A stretch of DNA of 64,000 nucleotides, from the NCBI GenBank assembly GCA_022818135.1, contig JAFMSR010000019.1, forward strand, positions 30,617,679 through 30,681,678. The letters are read 5' to 3'. The notes below the pieces were generated by a model, which saw nothing but the letters and a program-made list of their open reading frames with translations, did no database searches and had not been told where the DNA came from. Positions 49,401 through 59,870 of this stretch are shown piece after piece. The stretch comes from Saxidomus purpurata (taxonomy: Eukaryota > Mollusca > Bivalvia > Venerida > Veneridae). A program made the translations under genes and the position numbers. Each line of letters begins with the position of its first letter. Position 1 is the stretch's first letter.

Positions 49401-50946
49401 AAAAATAATGACTCTCCCCAGACCGGTGTTTACAATATCTTATACCAAGAGAAAAGATCCGCCTAGACCAGACCAAATCGACTTTTTAAAGGTTGGCGTG
49501 GCGGTGTAACAGCGTCGCAGGAAAATAACAACAACGATGAACATGAACACTCTTTCAGAAACGAAGTAGGTATGCATAAGTTAATATTTCCATAGCCAAA
49601 ATAAATATCGATTTCAGCTTGTTTTGTTAGATTTAGCAGTAATTTCGGATTATCGTTTGTTCGGATACTTCACTCACGTGTCAATGCACTGGAAAAAATT
49701 AAATGGTACCTTTGAGTTTAATGTGCTTCTTATTTAATATTGACACGAAAGACCCATTTTTGTAATTCACAGGTCAAGTTTTATCAATTAAATATTAAAC
49801 AGATGGACTGCACCCCACCACTAGGGTCTGGTTAATTTAACAGTTTAACATTCCTGTTTAATGGGTCACAATACACTTATATTATAATATTATTTATTTT
49901 TGACCAATGATAATGTATATATTTTACATATAGTATATGTATTATATATAGTGTAAGTGTAGTTACCCGAGAGCCGGATATTCTCATCTGTAAGTGCAGC
50001 CAGTGATATATTCTTTTTCTTGCATATCATATTCGATTAATAGTAGCAGAAATAAAATAAAAGTAATGACTTATATTTACGATCTATTTTCTTGTAGTAA
50101 TGTATAAATTTACACATTCATTCATAAAAGTAGTTCTTTCTGACATCATCAAGTCATCTTATACCAGGGGGTGTAAGATGAGATTTTCCAGCACTGTTAA
50201 GAACTGCAGATATCCCGATCTGGTATGCATGAATAACTTATCCGACAGCTAGTACTGGTTTTTTTAAATTTTATTTTTTTCAACGACAGCTGATGGATAC
50301 GCCGGGTGCCCGCACGGTCTGTTAAAATGTACACCGTTAATTAGAAAAGCACGCGTCTGTAATAATTAAAAAAAGTGATGATAATGACGTCAGCTTTACG
50401 TCGCGTCTTGTCGATTACGTCATTTGACAACTATGTTGGTTTTGTCATGTCACTGCTCATTTATACTGAAGGAACTGGCTAAGATGGAGCCAAAGATGTA
50501 TCAAAATACAATAATGTGTACAAAGTTATAGCAAAAATTAATGACGAATATGTATATTTTCAGTTTTGAAAGTTGCGTTTACGGCATATGGTTTACACCT
50601 AAACCAGGACCAAAGCCAGCTAATATTCCCAAACATTCATGAGAATTATGGCAATGGTTACAGCAACAACACTGGAGAGTTCACTTGCCATGTTGCAGGC
50701 ATTTATCATTTTGTTACCACACTGACCAGATCATATCTCTCCGGTTCAAATGACGTTTTATGTTATTTATACGTAAATGCAGTACGAAAGGTTGGAACAG
50801 ATGTTTCATCGGGTAGATCGTTGACACTGTCGGGTACTTTCCATCTGAATAGAAATGACGTTGTCAAAATCAAGGGTCGCCTACATGGTTTGCAGAACAG
50901 CGAGTGGTGCTCTTTCAATGGATTCTTAGTTACACCTGACAACTAG
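37390..50946 (+). CDS. Secreted multidomain protein: LU, ShK, three TSP1, C1q (450 aa, 10 exons)
   Basis: Exons: 37390-37411, 37757-37810, 39631-39710, 40176-40232, 40945-41068, 41880-42002, 44217-44387, 45113-45283, 46113-46280, 50564-50946. All introns begin GT and end AG, and phases (1,1,0,0,1,1,1,1,1) agree across every junction, giving 1353 coding bases. Residues 1-25 are a signal peptide (MFNMEIFCLWIHILLALVQN). Residues 28-108 are a 12-cysteine Ly6/uPAR-like domain ending CCSMNDCN. Residues 116-151 are ShK, 154-323 three TSP1 repeats and 324-450 C1q. No transmembrane segment or collagen stretch is seen. C1q domains usually trimerise and bind ligands in innate immunity, TSP1 repeats bind glycans or proteins, and ShK and LU folds are compact disulphide modules. 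A secreted recognition or matrix protein is thus likely, which is inference. The two shortest 5' exons are the least certain part of the model. Confidence 0.82.
37757..37810 (+). CDS. Exon 2 of the multidomain gene: signal peptide core
   Basis: Acceptor TTCCTTATAG and strong donor GTGAGT bound 54 bases, phase 1-1. They encode LWIHILLALVQNSIAPV with cleavage plausible near the exon 2-3 junction. Confidence 0.65.
   Translation, partial: VFGYTYYLHWSKILLRL
39631..41068 (+). CDS. Exons 3-5: Ly6/uPAR-like (LU, three-finger) domain
   Basis: Exons 39631-39710, 40176-40232 and 40945-41068 encode residues 26-112. Cysteines fall at 30, 33, 42, 48, 54, 67, 73, 94, 97, 98, 103 and 108. The paired C97-C98 followed by N-D-C-N matches the CC-x(3-5)-CN ending of LU domains, and LTCLFC matches the start. 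Phase-0 introns inside the domain are consistent with one domain split over three exons. Unlike many Ly6 proteins no GPI-anchor tail follows, because further domains do. Confidence 0.75.
41590..41830 (+). repeat. tRNA-derived SINE in intron 5
   Basis: B box GTGTTCGAATCC near 41605 is followed by a SINE core with GACCTTGGGCAAAGAACCTG and a 3' tail. It ends about 50 bp before the ShK exon. Confidence 0.6.
41880..42002 (+). CDS. Exon 6: ShK domain
   Basis: A 123-base, phase 1-1 exon with six cysteines at residues 116, 124, 134, 144, 148 and 151, spacing C-x7-C-x9-C-x9-C-x3-C-x2-C. The CVDDGTVDC opening and CPKFCHIC ending are typical of ShK domains in secreted invertebrate proteins. Such domains are usually structural or enzyme-associated modules, and toxicity is not implied. 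Confidence 0.85.
42100..44095 (+). repeat. Dispersed repeat with about 145-bp internal tandem units (intron 6)
   Basis: GTCTGTCGTCTGTC at the start, then units with ATAGAAAAACCTTGTGTATGC, TTGCATTTTT and GACTGCCTTAATACAAT recur at about 42960, 43110, 43255, 43400, 43545 and 43690. It ends near CAGGTTGGCAATTTAG. One MITE (42257-42940) interrupts it. Confidence 0.65.
42257..42940. mobile_element. 684-bp MITE with TA target duplication
   Basis: The ends AAGGTGG and CCACCTT abut TA dinucleotides at 42257-42258 and 42939-42940, and it interrupts a unit of the surrounding tandem repeat. Internal palindromes CTATCTTGGTTGGGTAACCA and GGGTGCGCACCC. A mariner/Tc1-like origin is possible from the TA target. 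Confidence 0.65.
44217..44387 (+). CDS. Exon 7: TSP1 repeat 1
   Basis: A 171-base, phase 1-1 exon bounded by CCTTATAG and GTAGTTTG. The W-x2-W-x2-W core (WAAWSVWTSCDVTC) and TRQRTC are diagnostic. The tryptophans are potential C-mannosylation sites. Six cysteines. Confidence 0.9.
44414..44849. mobile_element. About 430-bp MITE in intron 7
   Basis: The ends TTAAAGGTGGAACCTAATCT and the complement of CCAGATTTCACCTTTAA form terminal inverted repeats with a small indel, flanked by TA. It starts 27 bp after the TSP1-1 exon. A relative lies at 4905-5272. Confidence 0.7.
45113..45283 (+). CDS. Exon 8: TSP1 repeat 2
   Basis: A 171-base, phase 1-1 exon with WSRWSPWGSCSASC and RRDRTC motifs and six cysteines, ending CMPGPC. 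Acceptor TACATTTCAG and donor GTTGGTAA. Confidence 0.9.
45315..45685. repeat. Rearranged fragment of the 33172-34006 MITE family (intron 8)
   Basis: The first half matches 33300-33480 in reverse orientation, the second matches 33600-33745 directly (GAGAAGACGC.CGT.ACAATTC), implying an internal inversion or two insertions. Confidence 0.55.
46113..46280 (+). CDS. Exon 9: TSP1 repeat 3
   Basis: A 168-base, phase 1-1 exon with WSRWGTWDSCSVSCGGG and SRQRTC motifs and six cysteines, ending CNDGHC. The CSVSCGGG form is the most canonical of the three repeats. Donor GTAATTAC. Confidence 0.9.
46744..47026. mobile_element. About 280-bp hairpin element in intron 9
   Basis: Arms of about 125 bp are reverse complements: GGCCTTCTTCAGTA...ACCGGAAGT...GAAACCGGACGT against ACGTCCGGTTTC...ACTTCCGGTAACGT...TGAAGAAGGCC, with a loop of about 25 bp. 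Pairing is strong enough to fold in the pre-mRNA. Confidence 0.8.
47027..50563 (+). other. Remainder of intron 9
   Basis: AT-rich. Open frames at 47695-47958 and 48800-49009 carry no domain. No additional TSP1, EGF or ShK exon seen. Confidence 0.5.
50564..50946 (+). CDS. Exon 10: C1q domain and stop
   Basis: Acceptor TATATTTTCAG is followed by a phase-1 terminal exon of 383 bases. The 127-residue globular domain starts VAFTAYG. It contains the core NTGEFTCHVAGIYHF and ends EWCSFNGFLV then TPDN and TAG, the expected length and C-terminal strand for C1q. Cysteines at the FTCHV, LCYLY and EWCSF positions are common in molluscan C1q domains. Confidence 0.93.
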
Positions 50947-51059
50947 TTACATTGTTTATGTATCTAGACATCTCGTCGTCTACTGAAACTAAATGCTATT
51001 CTTCTACAGAATCCTCTGTATATAATGACTCTGGATAGAGTGAAATTTCGGATATAAGG

Positions 51060-51065
51060 AATAAA
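51060..51065 (+). terminator. Polyadenylation signal of the multidomain gene
   Basis: AATAAA lies 114 bp after the TAG at 50944-50946, a usual distance, with no better candidate nearer. Confidence 0.6.
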
Positions 51066-51404
51066 CTTTCTGGGACTGAAATTTTTCATTCTTTATTTAC
51101 TATGAAAATATTATATGGATATAACACACTCTGGATATCAAGAACATATTTACATGGTCCCTCGTAGTTTGTTATAAACGGGGTTTATTGTATTTTATTC
51201 AACATATTTTCATTTTATTTTAATTATGACTGAAAATCGGATTCGTAAAGGAAATTTTGCATATTAATATTTTATTACATTCTTTTCTAAATAGCAAATA
51301 CTCTTTCTCAATAGATTTTTAGTTTCGCTTTCTCAATAAAAATACATTTATGTGTATTAGATCTATTTTACATGTTTTGCTGATTTAAGCCATTATTTGT
51401 ATTC

Positions 51405-52470
51405 CCCCGAAGGGTGGCATATTAAAATCGCACCGTCCGTCCGTCTGACTGTCCGTCCGTCTGTCTGTGCGTCCACCCTTACATTTTTCCGTGTCCGGGC
51501 TGTAACTTTGTCATGCATTGAAGGATTTTAGAATATTGGCACAAAAGTTCAGCACATCAAGACAATGTGTCGAGTGCAAGACCCATGTCCCTACCTCAAA
51601 GTTGAAGGTCACCCTTAGAGTTTGAAGGGAATTAAATCCTCTATGTATGCATACATTCGTGTCCGGACTGTAACTTTGTCATGTATTGTAGGTTTTTAAA
51701 ATACCTTGGCACAAATGTTCAGCACATCAAGACGACGTGTTGCGTGCAAGACCCACGTCCCTACTTCTAAGGTCAAGGTCACATTTAGAGTGAAGGTAAT
51801 GGAATCCTGTATACATTGTATATGCACCGTTTGTGTCCGGACTGTAACTTTGTCAGGCATTGAAGGATTTTAGAATAACTTGGCACAAATGTTGAGCACA
51901 TCAAGACAATATGTCGCGTGCAAAACCCACGTCCCTACCTCAATGGTCAAGGTCACATTTAGAGTTTGAAGGTAATGGAATCCTGTATACATTGTATATG
52001 CACACATTTTTGCGTCCGGACTGTAACTTTGTCATTCATTGAAGGATTTTAAAATAACTTGGCACAAAGTTTAAGCAAATCAAGACGACGTGTCGCGTGC
52101 AAAACCCACGTCCCTATCTCAAAGGTCAAGGTCTGACTTAGATTTTGAAGGTAATGGAATCCTGTATACATTGTATATGCACACATTTGCGTCCGGACTG
52201 TAACTTTGTCATTCATTGAAAGATTTTAAAATAACTTTGCACAAATGTTAAGCACATCAATACGACGTGTCGCGTGCAAAACCCACGTCCCTATCTCAAA
52301 GGTCAAGGTCACACTTAGAGTTTGAAGGTAATGGAATCCTGTATACATGGTAACTCTGTCATGCATGGATTTTATCATTACATTGCACAATTGTTGAGCA
52401 CATGGAGAGGACACAAACTGTGAGACACCGTTTTGGGGGCATTTGTCACTTGTGAGGGACAGCTCTTGTT
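51405..52470 (+). repeat. Dispersed repeat with 170-180-bp tandem units
   Basis: It opens with a CCGTCCGTCCGTCTG tract, followed by five units marked GTCCGGACTGTAACTTTGTC at about 51491, 51660, 51832, 52011 and 52189, each with CGTGTCGCGTGCAA and AGGTCAAGGTCACA. It closes at TTTTGGGGGCATTTGTCACT. Such units are widespread in bivalve genomes. Confidence 0.8.
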
Positions 52471-52673
52471 ACATTTTATGTTTAAGTATATCATTTTGGA
52501 GATTTTTCACCGGAAGCTGTGTACGAGCAGCCTTAAGGCACTTTTGTAATGCTGACAATCTTTCTTTGGTTATGCACCATTAATTATGATAACACAAATG
52601 AATATTTACTTTATTCTTATTTACGTTTAACTATAGATCGAAAAAAGTTCGATAATGTTTATAGTATTTAAAG

Positions 52674-52823
52674 GCCCAGGATCAATTTCAATTTACCGAT
52701 ATAGAAAAATCAATTTCCTCGTAGCATAACGATAGAACCATATTCTATTTACTCTAAATCAATGTTAACATATGCCTTTCTTTCGTGTTTAAGTAGTTTT
52801 TTTTCACAAAAAAAGAGTTGCCA
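52674..52823. repeat. Truncated end of the 33172-34006 MITE family
   Basis: AGGCCCAGGATCA, GATAGAACCATATTCTATTT and AATGTTAACATATGCC follow the order of the 33-kb copy with the middle deleted. The fragment stops where the retroelement flank begins. Confidence 0.6.
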
Positions 52824-53381
<558 letters not shown>

Positions 53382-55500
53382 ATGGTGCGCACCCAACCTC
53401 ACTCTTACCCCCACCATGTTCCAAAGTCACAGGACAGTGTAAATAAAAGTAATCCTTGCTAGGTGAATCTGTAACACACACAATGGAAACAAAAGGCATG
53501 GTATGTAAAACACAAAAATGCTCGTGTATAAATATATAAAAAGCAAACCTTGAGAACCAAAAAACGTATGTACTCAATGCCTTTGCAGAAGGCAGAGCAC
53601 CAAGAGAAACACCCTTAAGGGCCCGACGAAACAGGCCAGAGGACAGAAATCAAAACAGTTTCGTCCCAGTGGGATTTAAAAACTGCCCATCACAGAGTCC
53701 TCCCCCTCTTCCGTCAGACACAATCAAAGAGGGAAGCATAGCGTCCAACTGTAAACGGCTTGAACACCAAACAGGCGATGTGTCTCAAAACAGTTGGGTC
53801 GTAACCTCTTTTAACAAAACGTTTTATAATTTTAGCAAATACAGTTGGAAAATTGCCATGACCCAAAATCTTACGAAGTTTGTAAACCACATCCCCATAA
53901 AAATCGGGTTTTGAAATACCTTCTCGCAGAAGAGTCTTTAGACTACTATTGAATTTCAAAACCAAATCAGAATTACGATAGTAAAATTTGGCAAAATATT
54001 TACGCAATTTGTAATAACGGTAGCCCTGTTGAAGAAGTTTATTTGTAATATATTGATTACGTTCATTGAAATCCTCAACATAACTACACGCTCTGGCAAA
54101 CCGAATTAACTAAGAAATGTATACCCCATAAGATGTAGCATGAGGTACATCCCCATCCAAATGGGGAAAATTTACAATACTAAAATTAAAATCATCCCTC
54201 TTGTCATAAATTTTGGTATGTATAATATTGTTATAAATAGAGAGATGTTAATCTAAAAATGAAACACCAGTATCCAAATTGTTAGTTTTAATTAACTGGA
54301 GTTCCCGAGATAAATAGTGTCCACCAATTGACCAAAAAACGGGTAATCCATATTAAGAATATCATCCAGATAGCGTGATGTATTATTAAAAGCAGTGATA
54401 ATGTCTGCCTGCGTATCTGGAGAAAGACTTAACATAAAGTCTCTTTCATAACAATATAAAAACAAATCTGCGACAAGGGGTGCACAATTTGTTCCCATGG
54501 GAATACCGATTACTTGTCTGAAAACTGCATTCCCAAACCTTATATAAATGTTGTTCAATAAAAAGGAAAGGGCTTTACAAACTTCGTCACAGGTCCACAT
54601 AGTATAATGTTTAACAATACAGCTAGTAAAAAGAGCTTTATCGAAATTGCAGGCGAGAAATGTAGCATTCTCCCTGGCAAAAGTCTTTTGAATTAGGGCA
54701 GTGAGCTTGTCATTTATCAAATTATGTGGTAAAGTGGTATACAGAGTAGAAAAATCGTATGTACTGATTGAAGTTACTTTGTAATTATTAAGTTTAAACT
54801 TATCCAGGATTTCGCCAGAATTTTTGATCGACCAAAATAAATGTTTACCAGAGTTTTCGTATACTTTATCACAATATCTTTTCACGTGGGCTTTTATAGC
54901 AGTTAGGCAAGATGTTAATAGTTTTGAAATATTTGTAGTGGTACAAGAGCTTGAATTAGCGATGAAACGAGCTTTATATGGTTGTTGATGTAAATAAGGA
55001 ATCCAGTACATAGTAGGAAGTTTAATATGTTGATCATCTATACGAACTTTCAAATTAGAAACTTCACTGATGTGATCAGTGACCACATTTTGTTCAACGG
55101 AAGGACTCAATATATAAGCTTTAGTGCTATTTAGTTCGTTTTGTAAAACATTAATATAATGTAGGCGTCAAATGATGATAATATTGTTGGCCGCCTTGTC
55201 TGCTGGAACTAAGACATACTTAGAATGAAATTCTTGGATTTCCTTTTTCAGATGTCTTAAAGTAAACTTGGGTTTTGATGGAAGTAGGTGTTCATTTGTT
55301 TGGTAAAATTTTATACGAGAATCGACAATGTTAAAAATACTTCGTTTCCAAGACGTTAATGCATTTGGATCAGCATTCTCACGACGACACCATTTAACAC
55401 AAAAAGTTTCGATGGATTCCGCAATATGACCACGACAAGCATGAAAATCAATAGTAGAAGGAATTCTGTATTTTGGTCCTTTAAAGAATAAATTACGAAT
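53382..55500 (-). pseudogene. Penelope-type reverse transcriptase element, decayed
   Basis: Minus-strand frames 55168-55566, 54292-55110 and 53714-54007 are consecutive parts of one protein. The first has KYRIP...FHACRG and YVLVPADKAANN. The second holds RT motifs (KARFIANSSSC, STYDFSTLYTTLP, GIPMGTNCAPLVADLFL and the catalytic YLDD at residues 247-250). The third is the C-terminal part (GYDPTVLRHIACL). Breaks are an in-frame TGA just before 55167, a one-base deletion near 54300 and two more stops between 54290 and 54040. The copy is therefore inactive, though the catalytic motif survives. I see no GIY-YIG endonuclease. Assignment to the Penelope group is by motif style. Confidence 0.75.
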
Positions 55501-55553
55501 AAAAACAAAAATAATATCAAACAGGGAATGCCACGTACCAAAAACGCAGCCTC

Positions 55554-56231
55554 CATCTTCCATCACAAAATGTAGTCATGAAGTAGGCAAACAACTGTTA
55601 AAGTAATCAGATATGGTCAAATATTTACAAAACAAAAATAAATACAACTTGCATTTAACCAAGCCACAGATCTAAAATGGATACTTCAAATTTTCAAAAA
55701 ACTACCTCCTTGAGTACAAAACCTCAAAAGTAGTATTGACAGGTTTGACACCTTTGCACGGGACAACGTCTGGGTTGTTAAAGTATGACATCACTGGCGT
55801 TTTATGCCATGCACTGTTACAAGCTGAACTTGATGAAAGACTTGAAGACAGGTGCATGAATCTCCCAATTAACACTCGATTTTTCTCTTGTTAAAATACC
55901 GACAAAATGGGCAAAAAGCAATACATTATTTGCTAAAAAAAGGAAAAAGAAAGGGTAACAGAAAATATTAAAGACAAGCAAATTCAGTGAATTTATATCG
56001 CTCGCCAAATGAAGCAAATAACTGAAAAATAGCAACTGGAAAGTGTATTGGTTTGCCTTTTTCAGAAAAAAAAATGGAATTTTCACCACCCATCTGGGGC
56101 CGAGGAGATTTTTTTCTTAAAGTTACAGTCATAAACAACTTAATTATTGCAAGTTAAAATACATCAGAACTACTAGTTTCAGACAACAATAATTCTTAAG
56201 GTTCTATAAAGAATAATCACGTAAGAAAAGC
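55554..56231. other. No gene seen
   Basis: The minus-strand frame 55817-56089 is Phe/Leu-rich and has no recognisable domain. In the duplicated layout, the position left of the satellite corresponds to the 31.8-33 kb region, but no exon copy is seen here. Confidence 0.45.
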
Positions 56232-58165
56232 ACAACATACCCTATAACTGCCAGCAGCTCATACGGTTAACTTAACAACATACCATAAAACTACTAGCAA
56301 CTCACACACGGTTAACTTAACAACATACTACCTAACTACAAGCAACTCACACACGGCTAACGTAACAACATACCACATAACTACTAGCAACTCACATACA
56401 GTTAACTTAACAGAAACAACATAACTACTAGCAACTCATATACGGCAAACTTAACAACATACCACATAACTACTGGCAACTCACATACGGTTAACTTAAC
56501 AACATACAACATAACTACTAGCAACTCATACACGGCTAACTTAACAACATACCCTATAACTACTAGCGATCCACACACGGTTGAATTAACAACATATCAC
56601 CTAACTACTAGCAACTCACAAACGGTTAACTTACAAACATACAACATAACTACTAGCAACTCACACACGGCTCACTGAACAACATACCACATAACTACTA
56701 CCAACTCACATACGGTTAACTCAACAACATACCACATAACTACTAGCAACTCACACACGGTAAACTTAACAACATACCACATAACTACTAGCAACTCACA
56801 CACGGTTAACTTAATAACATACAACATAACTACTACCAACTCACACACGGCTTACTGAACAACATACCACATAACTACTACCAACTCACATACGGTTAAC
56901 TTAACAAGATGTCACATAACTACTAGCAACTCACACACGTTTAAGTTAACAACATACCACATAACTACTACTAACTCACATACGGTTAACTTAACAAGAT
57001 GCCACATAACTACTAGCAACTCACATACGGTTAACTTAACAACATACCACATAACTACTAGCAACTAAACACGGTTAACTTAAAAGATACAACATAACTA
57101 CTAGCAACTCACACCCGGTTTACCTAACAACATACCACATAACTACTAGAAACTCACACACGGTAAACTTAACAACATACCACATAACTACTAGCAACTC
57201 ACACACGGTTAACTTAATAACATACAACATAACTACTACCAACTCACACACGGCTTACTGAACAACATACCACATGACTACTACCAACTCACATACGGTT
57301 TACTTAAAAACATACCACATAACTACTAGCAACTAAACACGGTTAACTTAAAACATACAACATAACTACTAGCAACTCACACCCGGTTTACCTAACAACA
57401 TACCACATAATTACAATCAACTCACACACGGTTAACTGAACAACATACCACATAACTACTACCAACTCACATACGGTTTACTTAAAAACATACTTCATAA
57501 CTATTAGCAACTAAACACGGTTAACTTAAAACATACAACATAACTACTAGCAACTCACACACGGTTAACATAACAACATACCACAACTAGGATCTTACAC
57601 ATGGTTAACTTAACAACATACCACATAACTACTAGAAACTCACAAACGGCTCACTTAACAACATACCCTATAACTACTAGCAACTCACACACGGTTAACT
57701 TAACAACATAACTACATAACTACTAGGAACTTACACACGGTTAACTTAACAACATACCACATAACTACAAGCAACTCACACATGGTTAACTTAACAACAA
57801 ACCACATAACTACTAGCAACTCGCATACAGTTAACTTAACAACATACCACATAATAACAAGTAACTTACACACGGTTAACTTAACAACATACCACATAAC
57901 TACTAGCAACTCACATACGGTTAACTTAACAACATACCATAAAACAACTAGCAACTCACATACGGTTAACTAAACAACATACCACATTACTACTAGCAAC
58001 TCACATACGGCTAACTGAACAACATACCACATAACTACTACCAACTCACATACGGTTAACTTAACAAGATGCCACATAACTACTAGCAACTCACATACGG
58101 TTAACATGACAACATACCACATAACTACTAGCAACTCACAGACGGCTATCCTTACATCACACCAA
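56232..58165 (+). repeat. 45-bp satellite array, about 43 copies
   Basis: The unit is CATAACTACTAGCAACTCAC plus ACACGGTTAACTTAACAACA plus TACCA, with most changes in the CAC(A/-)(C/T)ACGG segment and some 43-44-bp variants. The 45-bp length keeps all frames periodic, giving open frames such as 57712-57954 (-) with 15-residue repeats (VMWYVVKLTVCELLV). These are artefacts of unit length. Confidence 0.92.
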
Positions 58166-58199
58166 AAAGAACTACCACACTCTTCCATACAGCTAACTT

Positions 58200-59110
58200 G
58201 ATAACATATACTTAAACTGAAATATAAAAGGGAAAAAATTTGCTATACAGTAAACTCTATATAAAACGATTTAAGATGTAGGCCTAGGCCTGATTTGTTT
58301 GCTTTTAATATTGAATTATACATAACAGAAAATAGTCCGGATAAGTCGGATATAAGGAACATATTTAAGTGATGTCAGTGAGTTCTTTATATACGGTTAT
58401 TACTGTATCACATTTTGTGTTCCCATTTTTCTTAAAGGAAGATAAAACATCGACGCATTCATCCTAGTTTACGAGCTGCTTAAATGTTTTCTACCTGATA
58501 TATTGATACGAGGACCAGAAAGGTTTAAGCAACATGTCATGCAAAAAAGAAGTCATATGTTAAAAACATGTAGAGTTAACAAAACGTACGATCGTTTAGG
58601 TTAACATCAAGCTCAACAAATGGTAAGGAAATTTGTATATGTTGAGACGTTCTGAAAATAACAAAAAGTCATTGTACTTGAGAAGTTAACATAGATTACT
58701 ATTGTTACAATAGAAATGCACCTTTAACTTTAATTTTGTTTAAGTTTATTTCAATGACTAACATGACAAAAACGAAGACATTGCAAAATACTTTGCAGCT
58801 TATCGCACTCATCTTGCAATTTGTTTTGCAACAACCAAGTTGAGCATGTAAGATAGCATCATAGTGACCCTAGTGTTATTGCGTTTGTTAGTTTCTTTTG
58901 CAAATGCTTCGACGGTATCTGTAGGTACATCTGCTAAAGTAAAGTTAATCACTTTGTTTGAACGATCAAATGATTACATATGAGACAGTGTTTTCAAATA
59001 TATATTTTCATCAGTGTTTGTTTTACAGCATACCATGTAGGGACAACAAAATGGTGTACAGTATCACCTTTTTCAAAAGAAGCTAATAAAGAAAGAAATT
59101 TTATCACAAT
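58200..59110 (+). repeat. Segmental duplicate of 34340-35095
   Basis: Direct-orientation copy with the satellite on its left in both places. Similarity ends near GAAAGAAATTTTATCA. Confidence 0.8.
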
Positions 59111-59684
59111 AGAAAATCGGTAATGTTACAAACTGCTGAAAAAGAGCCGTACAAATAACATCAATTACATGTATGTCTCCAACAAAAAAGAGCCCACTCC
59201 TGTTTCCTTTACATATCTGAATGTTTACAGTACATGACAATAAAAACGAGTCGCCATTATCACTTCAGACTTGCATAAGAAAAGAAATAGTTTGAGAAGT
59301 AGTCCTAAAATATCAGTCAAATCTGGGTTATCTTTTTTACAAATTTGAGTAAAATAATTGCTGGTTTCGATAAGAAATATAGTTTTATAATGTGAAAAAA
59401 GCATATTTAATTTAAAAGTTGAAGAGCTTTGAAAACCACAACATTAAATTTCTTTTGAGCAAAAGTAAGTGCGGTAAAGTTTAGTCTTAGTCAACATTTT
59501 ATGATTCTAAAATCGGGTTTATCAAGGCGTTGTCCACAGGGTCAAACGTTTAACCTTTTAGTTTGAAGAATAATTAAAAAGTTTATAAACACGCCTGTGC
59601 TTCAAATCTATGTTTCAAATAGAAAAGCAAATACAGCAATTATACATGTACATTCTACCGAGTAAACATACCAGTTAACAAGGG
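59111..59684. other. No gene seen
   Basis: AT-rich sequence without recognisable structure. Confidence 0.45.
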
Positions 59685-59870
59685 GAGCGGTGGTGTAGAG
59701 GTTAAGGTGTCTCCTGCTCATCCCGAGGTTGCGGGTTCGAGCCCCAAAATGTCACGGCCGTACCTCCTCATATGACACCACTACTGGTTTTTCCAGGAAG
59801 CGGACTCGAGAGTGACTCGATAAGCTTAAAGCTTTCTTCACAATCGAGCTAAAATAAATTAGTATAAACT
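59685..59870 (+). repeat. tRNA-derived SINE
   Basis: A box GGTGGTGTAGAGGTTAAGGT and B box GGTTGCGGGTTCGAGCCCC are both intact and correctly spaced, followed by a body with TTCCAGGAAGCGGACTCGAG and an AT-rich tail. Not a functional tRNA gene because the acceptor stem does not close. Confidence 0.82.

Noticed and set aside
57712..58188. Repeat protein frames with VMWYVVKLTVCELLV units
   Set aside because: The 45-bp satellite is a multiple of three, so periodic frames are expected; 43-44-bp variants break them repeatedly.
59685..59870. Functional tRNA gene
   Set aside because: A and B boxes are good but the acceptor stem does not pair and a SINE body follows.
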